A DNA stretch of 64,000 nt from Tyto alba. Its lineage: Eukaryota; Chordata; Aves; Strigiformes; Tytonidae. This document shows, piece after piece, positions 1 through 11,513 of this stretch. The notes under the pieces are model-generated. The model was not told where the DNA came from and did no database searches. It worked only from the letters and a program-made list of their open reading frames with translations. The stretch covers positions 22,914,198 to 22,978,197 of the forward strand of contig NW_024881321.1 of NCBI RefSeq assembly GCF_018691265.1, in the 5' to 3' direction. The position numbers and the translations under genes are program-made. Positions within the stretch are counted from its first letter, which is position 1. Every line of letters starts with the position of its first letter.

Positions 1-3000
1 CTGAAACAATGAAAGTCTTTGTTATTTCAATGGTTGAGAAGGATATGGAAATAGAAAAAAAAAGAGGAGAATGAATATGTAAGATATTTGGGAGTTATGG
101 GTTCTGTCTTTAAAATTGTGGATGATATTAATGTTCCTTCAATTTTTTCACTGTCTTAGATGTCAGAAGTGTCATAAATATCAAGTTAAGGGGGAAAGAA
201 GTATGAATTAATAATATATATCCATTTAAAAGGGGCTTGAGGGAACAGCACTGTTTTTGACAGAAGCTAAGTAAAACAGAAGCTGCCTGGGGCTCTTTGC
301 CTAGCTTCAATCAGATTCTTTGAAGCAAATTAACCACAGAGACATATATATTCTAAGTACCTAACTTTGTGCTTGATTTGCCATGGTTGGGCAGTATTCA
401 AGGGGGAAAAATAATCCAAAAATAACTTGTATCTGATTTCTGAACAGAATTTGAATGTCTTCTGTTATTTGTAGCAGATTATATAAAGACTCATTTTCGT
501 CCAGATACTCATATTCCTCTATCTACCTCTTTCTACAAGGTTTGCAAGATGTTATTGATTTATACATGACTGAATATTTATTGAATCTCTTCCATGATTT
601 CTCCCTTACGATTTCCTGTCTCATGACTCTTTAAAAGGAAACAAAATAAATCCACATGATCATTTACTCTTATTCACTAGCTATCTGAGAAATAAGTGTT
701 AGATTCATAAAAACTGCAGGGTTTTCCACTGGGTTGTCATGTAGACATTGCAAAGGTATCTTTTGTCCTACCAATTTGTAGTTACATCTAAAACAATAAA
801 GGAAGTCAGGATCAGAAAATTTCCTCTGTACTGTGTGTTTTCCTGTTATAGTTCTTGAGTGCAATAAAATCTAAATATAAAGTAATCTTATTCTGGTCTG
901 TCCTTGCTTTTGAATCTCTATAATCATTTTAGGAGTATGATTATTCTTTGTTCCCACTGTAGGAATTTTTATTATTATTATTATTTTCTCATTGAAAGGA
1001 CACTTAGTGTCTGCTATTGAAACTTATCATATATTTTTATCATTGATATTAAATGGGAAAGCACAAAGTAGTATGAGCATATTTTTCTCAATAGCCAAGC
1101 CTCATTCTTGAAGGAAATAATTTGTTTTCTTATCATCCCCAACTGTCACATTCTCAACATTTCAGCCTCAACTTTCTTAGTTGTGGTATCCCCACTGAGT
1201 TCAGTTGTAATGAACAACAGTAAAGAAAATAGAAATAGGAAAGATTTGTAAACTTTAATAATTTTGAAAGACTAGACTGATGAAGAATTTGTCTGTGCAA
1301 GTTCAAATTTAGGTTACAATGATCTTTGACCTGAAAATGCTTTTGTCCATATCTTCCACAGGATCCCTTTACAAGCCTTTAAGCCTTGATCATAAGCAGA
1401 CACAAAATTGTCTAGAAAGCAAGTGTATTTGCTAAAGTTCTTGTGACAGCGTATCTTAATTAAAAGGTTAGTAGACAGTAAATATATTTGCTCTTTGCTA
1501 ACTTTGCTTTGCTGTAAAGATATATGCAGACCCTAAGCTTCAATATTCTGTGGCTGTTTAATCAGCTTATACCTCCAACACTAACTTTAAAGTCAATTTT
1601 GGAAAGAGTGAGTGAAAACAATCTCATACTAAATGAAGTGGTAAGTTTAAGATCCATATTGTAGACACCTATATATTGGTGAATACATGTGACTTATTTG
1701 ATTTGGCACTATTTGAGATGCCACATGACTTCTGAAACATCTGCACAGAGCTGACAAGTATGACCTATGGCATGTTGCAGAACATCCACTGTAGGCGTTG
1801 TTCTTGGGCATCTATATTAGCATCACATGCCATACATACAAACATCTGAATCAAGATCTACTTTGACTATCTTGTCTAAAGCAAGATTCAGTTGTCCACC
1901 AGTAAATGTCTAGTAAAATTTTAGATTTCCTTAGACATCACATCTACCGGATCTGGTAGGTTACAACTCTCTTCTTGATCATATATGCCAGCTCAATGTT
2001 ACTGTTTTGAATAACCTATTGATTAACTCAAATAATATTTGGTATCTCAAATGGCAAAGAAATTGAATGTCTAGACAATTCAATTAAGTATAGAGTTTGG
2101 AGAAGTTTTCAGCTCACTCTAAATCCTATGTTTTATGTTTTATCAAATGACTGGAGACAGCAATTAGTTACCTAAACATGCATGCCTACTACCTCTGCGT
2201 GGTAACACTGCAGGGCATTCTTCCTGGACTCCAGCTGCCATTGTAGAAGAACACAGATTTGTCACAAGCTAATTTTGTATCTACCAGACTGTGTGGATGC
2301 CTTGGATATCCTATGGCATCCTACCCTTAGGCTGTAGTAGGTGTGTAGGTGTGAAAACCTAAATTGAGCATTAGCTATCATCTGTTGAGTTTAATTGTAG
2401 ACACTTATCTCATCTATAAACACCTATATTTGAGACACCTTTATTTAAGTGCCTACATCTGAATCTGGATGCTTCCCTGTAGTTCTGCTGCTAGATACGG
2501 AAATCCAGAAGCAACTGAATTTTACCTCTGATACCTCAGCCTGATTTGACAAATCAGTTATAATAAAAGTTCAAGATTATACCAATAGCAAGTTAGCACT
2601 CCTGGTCTAAAATGCTCAGAAGGTATCTCTACATTGTACACTGTGCAGAGACACTAGGTTTTCTCAGTTTAGGGTGATGTAGTGGTCGTGTGGCACAACA
2701 GAGTAACAGAATTGCTGGTTTACATCTGAAAGCAATACAGTGATGGGGGAAAGCCACAGGAGCTCCTAACCCCATCATTTGAGAGCACTCTTGGCTTTGT
2801 TCTTTTCAATTCTTGGATTACATCTGGGAGACCCAGTTTAGAAGCCACTGTCTAAATTCCTTTTGTATCTCTTACAGATAGACAAAGTGAAGCACAGGGA
2901 TGTGCGGGCTAAAATAATGTTCTCTAATTTTACAGTATTCTTGAAAATCTCAGTCAAGTTGAAAAACAGCAATGAAAATATTCTTGTACTATACAGACAA

Positions 3001-3304
3001 GTACTCTGCCTTTCAGCTCAGACTGTTTTGAGGTTTTTTTGAAAGTATGTGAGTGAAGACTATTTACTATTCTTTGATCTTATAGTGAAGTAAAAGGTGT
3101 TAAATATCTAGCTATATATTTTTGTTTCTTCCTCCATTCACTCCTTTGTAAGGACTTATAGACAAAATTACTGTTTATAGAACATATAATAAATAATTTT
3201 TAATGTAAGACTACAACTTAGTTTTTGAGTTGAAATTGTTGACGTCAGTTCCAATATTTCCAAAACATCTAAGTAGAAGTAAAAACAGAAAGTAAGAAGT
3301 CCTC

Positions 3305-3307
<3 letters not shown>

Positions 3308-3340
<33 letters not shown>
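3308..3340. repeat. Poly(A) homopolymer, 33 bases
   Basis: An uninterrupted run of 33 A. No retrotransposed gene or SINE body was recognised directly upstream, and CR1 elements do not end in poly(A), so I treat it as a simple repeat. Its length is probably polymorphic. Confidence 0.9.
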
Positions 3341-3342
<2 letters not shown>

Positions 3343-5580
3343 ATAGCATTGAGATTCAAAACTGTTGTCCTCTACACTGTGATTACTTAGTAAATTAGAT
3401 TATTAGATTTAAGTTAGAAGATATTTAAATTAGAAGAGATTATTTAGTAGCAAATGATACCTTCAGATGTTCATAATATAACTAAACAATATGCTACAAT
3501 ACAGCTCACTTCTGTATTTTTGTTAAGGGATGTGGTGTCATGCAGGGTTTTATATACTACCTATGCAGGAGAGCAAAAATGCTTCATTGGATCCTGTGAA
3601 ATTCATAAGGCTTTTTATGACTTGAGAAGCTGCTTTTCATCTGCATCACGCTCTCTTGCCTGCATTGAAGAAGGATTGAAAACATTCAAAGTCTCTTCAT
3701 ATTAAAAGCAGTTCCACTTCCAAATTCTTATATACCTGAAAACATTCCTCCTGAAAAAATCACTCCCTCTAGTTAAAGGAAAAAACATTTTTAAATACTT
3801 AAATCTAGCATTTCTGGAATCTTTTTGTTACCCACAAAGAAGGCATAGACTAATCATGATCTTTACATATACTATTATCATGCAAGTCCTTACTAAAGAA
3901 ACATCTGTGTCAAAAAGTTTGAATTTCTGTAGTGCTCAAAGACTGTATTTTCTAGTAGACAATTGGTTTCATAGGACTACCCTCCCCTTTTCCAGTTCAA
4001 TATTTTTACCATGATACTTACTCTAATCATATGGTGAAACTGCCTCATTGTTAAGATTCATATTTTTCTAGTAAAAATAATTTCTACTCTTTGTATTTTT
4101 ACTTTTTCATTAGTTTCATATTAGGAAAAATAAAAAAAACTTCTGTGTTTCATACGTCAGAATTACTTAGGCATATGGTAACCATAACTCCTGGAAATGA
4201 TGTGGTATTCTCCAGATGAAGCTTCTCTATCTTTGAGACTATGGAAATTCTACTACATTTTTCATTTATATTAAGGCTTTTTTTGTCTAATTTCTGTGTT
4301 CATAGGTGGCTTTGTTGTTACCTGTCATATCTATTTGGTGTTCACTGATTAGAACAAAACCATATTATTTGGAGATTTTCCCAGGTCAGAGTGAAAGTAA
4401 TTTGGAATCTGTACATATAGTCCATATTTCTGTCTACTCTGTCACTATAAGACTTTTGCACATTTTAAAACATGCCTTAATTTTTTATTTTTTATATTTT
4501 TAATTTAGGGGGTGGTTTGAATGAAGACTTGATAAAATTGATATTTTTAACAACTCTTTTTTCGGATACTCAGGGATTCCTAGGTAATAAATATCACATC
4601 TTTATAAACACATTTTTGCATGTATTTATGGCTAAGTGAATGTATCCTGAATGGCAAAGCTTGGTGACACCTGATTTTCTAACTCAATAAGCTGGAGTAA
4701 TGTAATAAATTCCATCTGAATATAACCATTAAAACCACCTGGAAGGAGAAATAACCAAAAAACCACTCCGCCCCCACACACATAAAAACTCCTAATAACA
4801 ATCAAAAAGATCACATTATTGTTTCAAACTCAAAGACCCAAACTAGCTATTTCTAAGCCCAGAAGGAAGTTCCCTCTAACACATAAAATATGTGGCTATG
4901 TAGGGCAAACATATATGCCCCTATGTAGGGTGGAATTTACTGCTAGCTGCTAAAAGCAGTCAGGATGTTGTTGCAGAACTTTTTGCAGATAGGCCCAAAA
5001 CTCTTCTGGATGTGTTCAAATGTGCTGCTTCTGATCTGTGTTACAAGCTCTAGTCACTTATCTTTCAAACTGGGTAATTCAGATCCAGTTGTTTCTACAT
5101 GCGATATCAACAACAAATGGTACCTTACAATGATGTTTACTGATGTTTTAATGCCTGTCCCTTGAAGGAGAATATTCTTAGTGCTGGCGGAAGCTTTACT
5201 GTCCAAGATTGTCAAAAAGTTGTCTAAAGTTAGTTATTAGAAGGCGTGGGCTCCAGAGAATGTCTGAATCCTTACCTCTTTCTGCAGATCTAACACCTGA
5301 AACAGATTTACAGGAATGTATCTTCACCTCTTTAAGATCAAGATCACAGATTATTCTTTTGCACTTTCACATATATTTTCTTTGAAAGAACTGATTCAAG
5401 ATATTGCTCCCTATCATCCCTATAATAGTCCAGAAATTGAAATCTTGACCAAAAGCTTGAGAACTGTATTTCAGAATCTCTTAGGCATGTCTTAGTTAGG
5501 AATTATGCATCTGTCTGGTGAGTGTGTCAATGCCCATATTGAAACTAAAGTTTCTTTCTGTGCTTATCAATTCTGGCTTA

Positions 5581-5612
5581 TATATATATATTTTTTTTTT
5601 TTTTTTTTTTTT
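5581..5612. repeat. (TA)n followed by a T22 homopolymer
   Basis: A short TA dinucleotide run passes directly into 22 consecutive T. Simple-sequence DNA with no associated element seen. Confidence 0.85.
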
Positions 5613-8600
5613 CTGTTGTGGTGGCAGGAAGGAGAGAGGAATTTGAATTTTTAAAACAGTTACTCCTTAATGTAAAGTGCATAAATAGTCCTGAAAACAG
5701 AAATCAGAAGCCATGATACTCCTTTCAGATCAGTCTAGTAGTAATTGCTGTACAGACTCATGCTCTTTCTCTGGCCTGAATTATTTGTTACTAAGAGGCT
5801 CAAAGGATAAGTAGGCCAACTTTTACCTAGGTCCTTATTCCATACTTTCTCCCAAAATATTTTCCCCAGAAATTACACATTTGTATTTTATTCCTGTCAG
5901 GCTAGGACAAAAACATTTAATCATCTACACAAGTGCTTTAGGAAGTTTATGTAAATGACACTAGCTACATCACTGTAAGTGTACATTACATTCCTATAAG
6001 ATTTATAATTAGATGAAAGCTTCTTGAAAGAGATTCTTGTAAATCTTTGTCATATACCTGCTTGTGTGAGCACTGTCATTAATTCAGGGCTGATGTTACT
6101 AATGATATGGCTTCCTTAGTCAGAAATAGGAGGACAGCACAGTGAAAAGCTTGCCAGACTACAATTTTATTTTCTGCTTACCTGTGGTTTTAGAACTACA
6201 CATTTTGAACCACTTTCATAATTTCATACACTTGGAGTGTCATTCATCTCACCTAACGTTAACTATTGCGTAGACATCTACACTGGATCTGGTTGGCCTG
6301 ACTTCCTTATAATTCATAGAAAAATAAGGGTCTTGAACTTAATTAATCCAAATTATTTTACAGATCTGTTTTGAGATGAGATGAATCACTCAGATATTCA
6401 CATCTACATATATGCCACCCTTGCTTACTCATGTTCTGATTTCTCCTAAGTACATCTTTTTCTGCCTGTCAGAAGCTCAATGGGTTTAGCTGATCACAAC
6501 GTAAGACAGGCCAAATGAGATATGAATCAGAATTTTGTATCCTTTTATGATAACCTCACAGGAACTTCACATGCATGGCCAGCAGTTCTTGTGCCATCTG
6601 GTCTTATTCTTTCCACTGATGTTCTGAAATAGTTGGTGTCTGACTGGTGTCTATGACAGCATTGGTGATGCCAGAAACAAATAGTAGTTAATACTGGACT
6701 TTTTCTGGTAGATTAAATTTCTATCTTTAAAATACATCTTTGCCACTGGAATTTTTTTGCTGAATTGCATTTAAGTTCAAAAGCTTCCCCTGTGAAGTCA
6801 GGTACCCTTATAGCTGTTATTGTGATCGTAAAATTGGCTGCTACCTGGGGCTTTTATTTCCTGCAGTCAGTCTTAATGTATTACACAGTTTTTGGAGGAT
6901 GGGTAAGAATAGGTAGTATATGAAAGGTCAGTAAGTAGGTAAAATAATTCCTGGTCCCAGAGGCTTGGATGCTAGGGATTTTGAGCAGGGAATGGATGGG
7001 AAAATAAAATGAATTTTAGAAACAGCAGAAGTATTTGACTGCTATCTACTGTTGTGACCTAGGAGTACCAAGCCTTGAATGCAGACAGAGTTTTCAACCA
7101 TTGGTCGCTGATGCCACTGTATCTGTTTTATCACTTTCATTTTTAATTTACAATCTTTTGTGTTCAGAGGAATATAAATACATTTCAGATTATGATTAGC
7201 AAATTACCTTTTATTTGTATTTGGGACACTTGCTGGGATTAAAAAAAAAAAAAAAAACAAACAAGCATTTGATATAATGATGGGTTACTCTAAATAAGCC
7301 CTTGTGGTATCCTTCAGTTTCTCCAAATACCAGTTTACATGCAGCTATTGAGTTTTTGACTCCTTTCATTTATTTGAATATAGCAAAGTGATACTTCAGT
7401 CAGTTGTTATTTTAGACTGTGTGAGAATTTTCATGCCAAATGCAGCAGTTCTAATGTGAAAAAATTTTCTTCTGCAAGTGATTGTACTGATTTTTGGTGA
7501 TAGTTGTATACCCAAATGGACTTAGAAGTGACTCAAAGGACTTAATTACAAATAAGGCGTAATGTCAAGAGATACCTTACTTGGCAGAACACTGTGGACA
7601 TCTGTATTCAGGATAATGGCAAAACATAATTTTACTTGTGAAAAATGTATTTGTTTAGCAATAACATTTTGTTCATTCTTTTCTGTAACAATACTGCTAT
7701 TACTGTATTTATTATGTCTATTATTTATTATATTTTTAGAAAGGGATTTATATTTGTCTATTATTGATTATAAAACCAGCTGCTACTTTGTATTACAATA
7801 AACACAGTCTATTTCCTGTTTACTGATTAAAGTATCCCTTTTTATGTTGTACTTCTATAGTCCCTTGTAAATACAAATGAAAACACTATTAGGCATGTTT
7901 ATTTTAATGTATATCTGAGTAATTTACCCATTACTGACAACTATAAATTGTCAAGATACCTGGGACAGGGAGAACCTTAAGTGGGTATATGTGTAGGAAT
8001 GATAAATCATCTGAAGAGCACATAAATAGATAGAGAACTGTTACATCTGTAAGATCAGCAGAATATTTCAACAGACTATGATAACCAAAATTATAATATT
8101 GTCCTGATAATATTTCTTTATTCTTTGTAGAATATCCTCAGTAGGATAGACACAAAATAATTTCTGGTTTAAGAAGTTCTAATTTTTCAGACTGTTGGGA
8201 CCTAGAAAAACACTCTTCAGCAGTGTTACTCCAAATTCACTCTGTTATTCTACTCTTTCCTGGGCATTTGCTGTCAGATGCTGCCAGAGGTAGACTTTGG
8301 TGGAATTTTATCTGTTCTCACTTGTAATTCATATGGACCAGACTACTAAAGATTTAATTGTACACCAGGATGTTCCATCAGGGCATAAGAAAACAATAAA
8401 CACCAGTTCCATTACTGTTTTATCCATGGTATCACCAACAATATCTAATCTTTGAGAGGAATTAATATCTAAAACAGTGAGCAAGATTCACAGAATAGTT
8501 CTTGATGTTTTTGACTTAGTTTTTGAGTGTCCTGTTCTTTATACAAAGAAACACAGAGCCTGCCAGGTGGCAAAATAGAGTAATAAATAATAAAAAAAAT

Positions 8601-8762
8601 AAATCCATCATACACTGATTATAACTGTATAAATTTTAAAACCAGATCATCTATGCAAATTGTAAAGGCAAGCTCAGCAGCTTGTATCAGCAGTTCCAAA
8701 GTCTTGGCACTATTATACTAAAACTAAACCTGAAAAAGACTGAACTTAACAGAGAAAAGAGA

Positions 8763-8884
8763 AAAACAAACAAAACAAAACAAAACAAAACAAAACAAAA
8801 CAAAACAAAACAAAACAAAACAAAACAAAACAAACAAACAAAAAACCAAAACAAAACAAAACAAAACAAAACAAAAAAAAAAAC
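8763..8884. repeat. (AAAAC)n pentanucleotide microsatellite
   Basis: About 120 bases made almost entirely of AAAAC units, with a few AAAC units and a short impure stretch near 8832-8850, ending in an A run. It creates artificial open frames on both strands, Lys/Asn/Gln/Thr-rich on plus and Phe/Val/Leu/Cys-rich on minus, which should not be annotated as genes. Similar but shorter A/C-rich stretches lie near 9100-9130, 21400-21510, 39016-39075, 51936-51964 and 56419-56473. Confidence 0.95.
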
Positions 8885-10953
8885 CACGAAATTGAATGAA
8901 AACAACAGTATGGTGAGAAATTACAGTTCAAACTGAGGAACAGATTTCAGTCCATGTTAGAAGCGGAAGGAGGTGGGACAGCGTGGATTTGAAGAAAAGG
9001 CAGTGATTACTAAATGGTAGTGTGAGGCAAACTGTATCTTTCACAGTTGGATACTGACATGGATTAAGAACTAGAGAAACCAAGAAATGAGATAGTGAGA
9101 AAAAAAAACAAAACAAAACAACAAAAACAAACACTGAAAGAAGAATCCTTAAATTCGAAGTCCAGTAAAGCTGTAGGAAATAAAATCATAGAGAGAAACT
9201 GCAAAACAAAAGATAAGTACCAAATCAGAGAAATCACTAAAATGGGAAATATAAAAAAAAAATCATTCTTAACAAACCAAAAATAACTTTTATATTGGAC
9301 ATAATCAAAACAATGTACCAGGGTATTAAAGATTTTTGTGGAAATTTGTAAAAATAAAATAGGCCAATGAAAAGAAAATTTGGTAAAAGGAATACAGCTA
9401 TGTTGGACCAGATGGTCAGACACCTTCAAATATCCTCAGCATGCCTTATCTTGTCTCAGAACTGGATTTAAGTGAAACATAAACCAAAAAAAATCTCACA
9501 TTAACAAGGAAACCATAAAGGTATCTAAAAAGATACTTAAAAGTCAAGATACTTAAAAACAACAAGGTGACTGGAAACAATAAAATCATAGTGAACATCC
9601 TGGAAACATCTTCTACTTTTTGTCACTACCAAATAATACATGAAAAAAACCTAGAATAACAAGCCCAGACACAGGGAGCTGTGACCTGCTAGCCCAATAA
9701 ATATGATACTGTCAGTGCTAGTAAGAGGCCGCAGTCCTTTCACTAACTCTGTGAAGCCTCAAGTCTAAGTTTTCTGTGCTTACTTTGGTCGTGGTTAAAG
9801 CTTTGTTTTAGCTTGTTTGACTGCAGCAATAATTGCCTAACAATTAGGTAATTATTATTGAACTTGTTTTACTATAGCTTTGTTTGTGTGATAATCTTCC
9901 ATTGTTGCGATTTTTTTATAGTTCTATAACTAACATTGTAATACAGTGCAGACTTGGGATGACAGCAAAGGCCTTCAAAGTGTGGGCATGATACCAGAGG
10001 CCCCAGGACTATAAACAAGCCACTAATGGCCAATTGCTTGTCATTAAAGAAATGTGACCTGGAAGTTGGGTAAAGCACCTGTTTTTTTTAGGCTGTAACA
10101 GTGAAGAGAAGAACAAGTATCCAAAGAAAGTAAAAAACAACATGCGTAGTGAATAAAGATACAGTTTATGAATTGTTGATCAATGAAGAAAAATCAAGGT
10201 ATAGGGAGTGTTGGAAAATGTATAGAAGAAACACAAGAAACACTCCCCCAAAACATCAAAGTATCCTGGGAAAGGACTCATACAGCTGACAACTCAGTGT
10301 AACACACCCTCACGCTGACTGAGGACATCAGCCTTAGGACTCACTGAGGCAGTGAGTGAGCATAACAGCAGAAAGAAGGAGTAGATGCAAGAAATGTGAG
10401 CACAGCAATTCTAACCAAATTGTCAGTGAGAGAGGTTTTTGTTTGGTTTTGGCTAGTTTGGGGGGCTGGGTTTGGTACAATTTTTCAATTTTATTTGTTT
10501 TACTTAATTTTCTCTAATAATTAGATCTGGATTAAAGATAATTAAACTGTTGAGATTTCAGTTAGATTAATCATTAATTCTTGGCTTTACATATAAGGTG
10601 TATTCTTTTTGTCTACATAAGTTGCATAAGTTACAGTACAATAAATTGGTGGAGAATGCACACAACCAAAGCTGTAACTCAGATGCAATCTGACAAAACC
10701 ATAAATACAATAAGATCAGATGAGAAATCTTAAAATGATCTAGACTTTTCTGATTAGATTATGCTACAAAGCTAAACCTTTGCACATTCCTTCAGCAATG
10801 GTGATTGATGACAGTAATTCTGATAAATATATTAAAACATTTAAACAATGTGGAAAGGCTCTAGTAAAAAACCTATCCAAACCAAACCAAACAACAAGCA
10901 ATCTAAAACATCTGAGTAGTAAGAAAGGAAGACAAACTTCATAACTCTGATCA
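8885..10953. other. AT-rich non-coding DNA, no gene recognised
   Basis: Nothing with recognisable coding potential. A 121-residue minus-strand open frame (9064-9429) is strongly Phe/Leu/Ser-biased and lies over A-rich plus-strand sequence, so I read it as a composition artefact. A near-perfect inverted repeat lies at 9828-9856 (13-base arms, 3-base loop). Sequence at about 9900-10430 is somewhat richer in GC and could be a decayed LTR or other repeat, but I could not place it in a family. Confidence 0.5.
9828..9856. repeat. Small inverted repeat, 13-base arms, 3-base loop
   Basis: The left arm 9828-9840 and right arm 9844-9856 are complementary at 12 of 13 positions, and the exception would be a G-T pair in RNA. 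The sequence is AT-rich, so the hairpin may be a chance product of base composition. No T-tract or gene context suggests a terminator. Confidence 0.6.
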
Positions 10954-11513
10954 TCCCCCCCTCTTCCTTCTTCCCCCAGCTTTATATGCTGAGCATGATT
11001 TCATATGGTATGGCATATCCCTTTGGTCAGTTGGGGTCAGCTGTTCCAGCAGTGTCATCTCTCACCTTCTTATACTACCTCCAGCCTACTGACTGGTGGG
11101 GTCATGTGAGAAGCTAGAAAAGGCACTGACTCTGTGCAAACACTGCTCAGCAATAATGAAAACATCCGTATTGTCAAAATTGTTTTCAGCACAAATCCAA
11201 AACATAGACCCATACTAGCTACAATTAAGAAAATAAACTCAATCCCAGCCAAATTCAACACAGGCATTTTTCTTCCCAAGCCATCATTACACGTGATGGA
11301 GCCCTGCTTTCCTGGAGATGGCCAAACACTTGCCTCTCAATGGGAAGTAGTGAATTAATTCCTTGCTCTGCTTTGCTTGCACACATGGCTTTTTTTTTTT
11401 ACCTATTAAACTGTCTTTGTCTCAGCCCACAGGTTTTCTCATTTTTACCCGTTTCTCTTCCCCACCCCACTGCCATGTGGGGCTTGTCTGCCTACCAGGG
11501 TTAAACCACAACA
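10954..11513 (+). mobile_element. Family-B ERV LTR with its 5' half inverted
   Basis: The right half (11266-11513) reads forward as the 3' part of the same LTR family found intact at 49946-50553. It starts at the GGCATTT block, carries the ATTAAA poly(A) signal near 11405 and ends with the terminal ACAACA. The left half (about 10954-11265) is the 5' part of the same family on the opposite strand: its reverse complement begins TGTGTTGAATTTGGCTGGG at 11265 and runs leftward to a TATAAAGC box near 10980 and a G-rich purine stretch. Together the halves account for essentially the whole LTR, about 560 bp against 608 bp in the intact copy. A possible 5-bp duplication is GATCA (10949-10953) and GTTCA (11514-11518), with one mismatch. 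I infer an inversion confined to the LTR. Confidence 0.8.

Larger units (their letters stand above)
1..8762. other. AT-rich non-coding DNA, no gene recognised
   Basis: No recognisable coding exon, RNA gene or complete mobile element is visible. The open frames here are all under 85 residues, begin at arbitrary ATGs and show no domain. Small features are a TTA run near 969-985, a 33-base A tract at 3308-3340, a TA run followed by a 22-base T tract at 5581-5612, and a run of A at about 7240-7256. Sequence around 1620-2520 and 6220-6310 repeats short motifs around ACATCTAC and may be very old repeat DNA, but I could not align it to a known family. Confidence 0.6.

Noticed and set aside
1620..2520. 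Repeated ACATCTAC-type words, also near 6270, 12960, 31000-31560 and 63690, as a dispersed old repeat family
   Set aside because: The matches are short words in AT-rich DNA and could not be aligned over more than about 20 bases by eye. A self-comparison of the window would be needed to claim a family.
3308..3340. Poly(A) tracts as tails of retrotransposed genes or SINEs
   Set aside because: No gene-like or SINE-like body with target duplications was seen upstream of this or the other long A/T tracts.
8682..8936. Overlapping open frames on both strands over the (AAAAC)n array
   Set aside because: A repeated pentamer cannot encode stops in these frames, so the open frames are automatic. The Lys/Asn/Gln/Thr and Phe/Val/Leu/Cys runs are not protein-like.
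9900..10430. Possible decayed LTR suggested by higher GC and short direct words
   Set aside because: No TG/CA ends, poly(A) signal, target duplication or family blocks could be identified.
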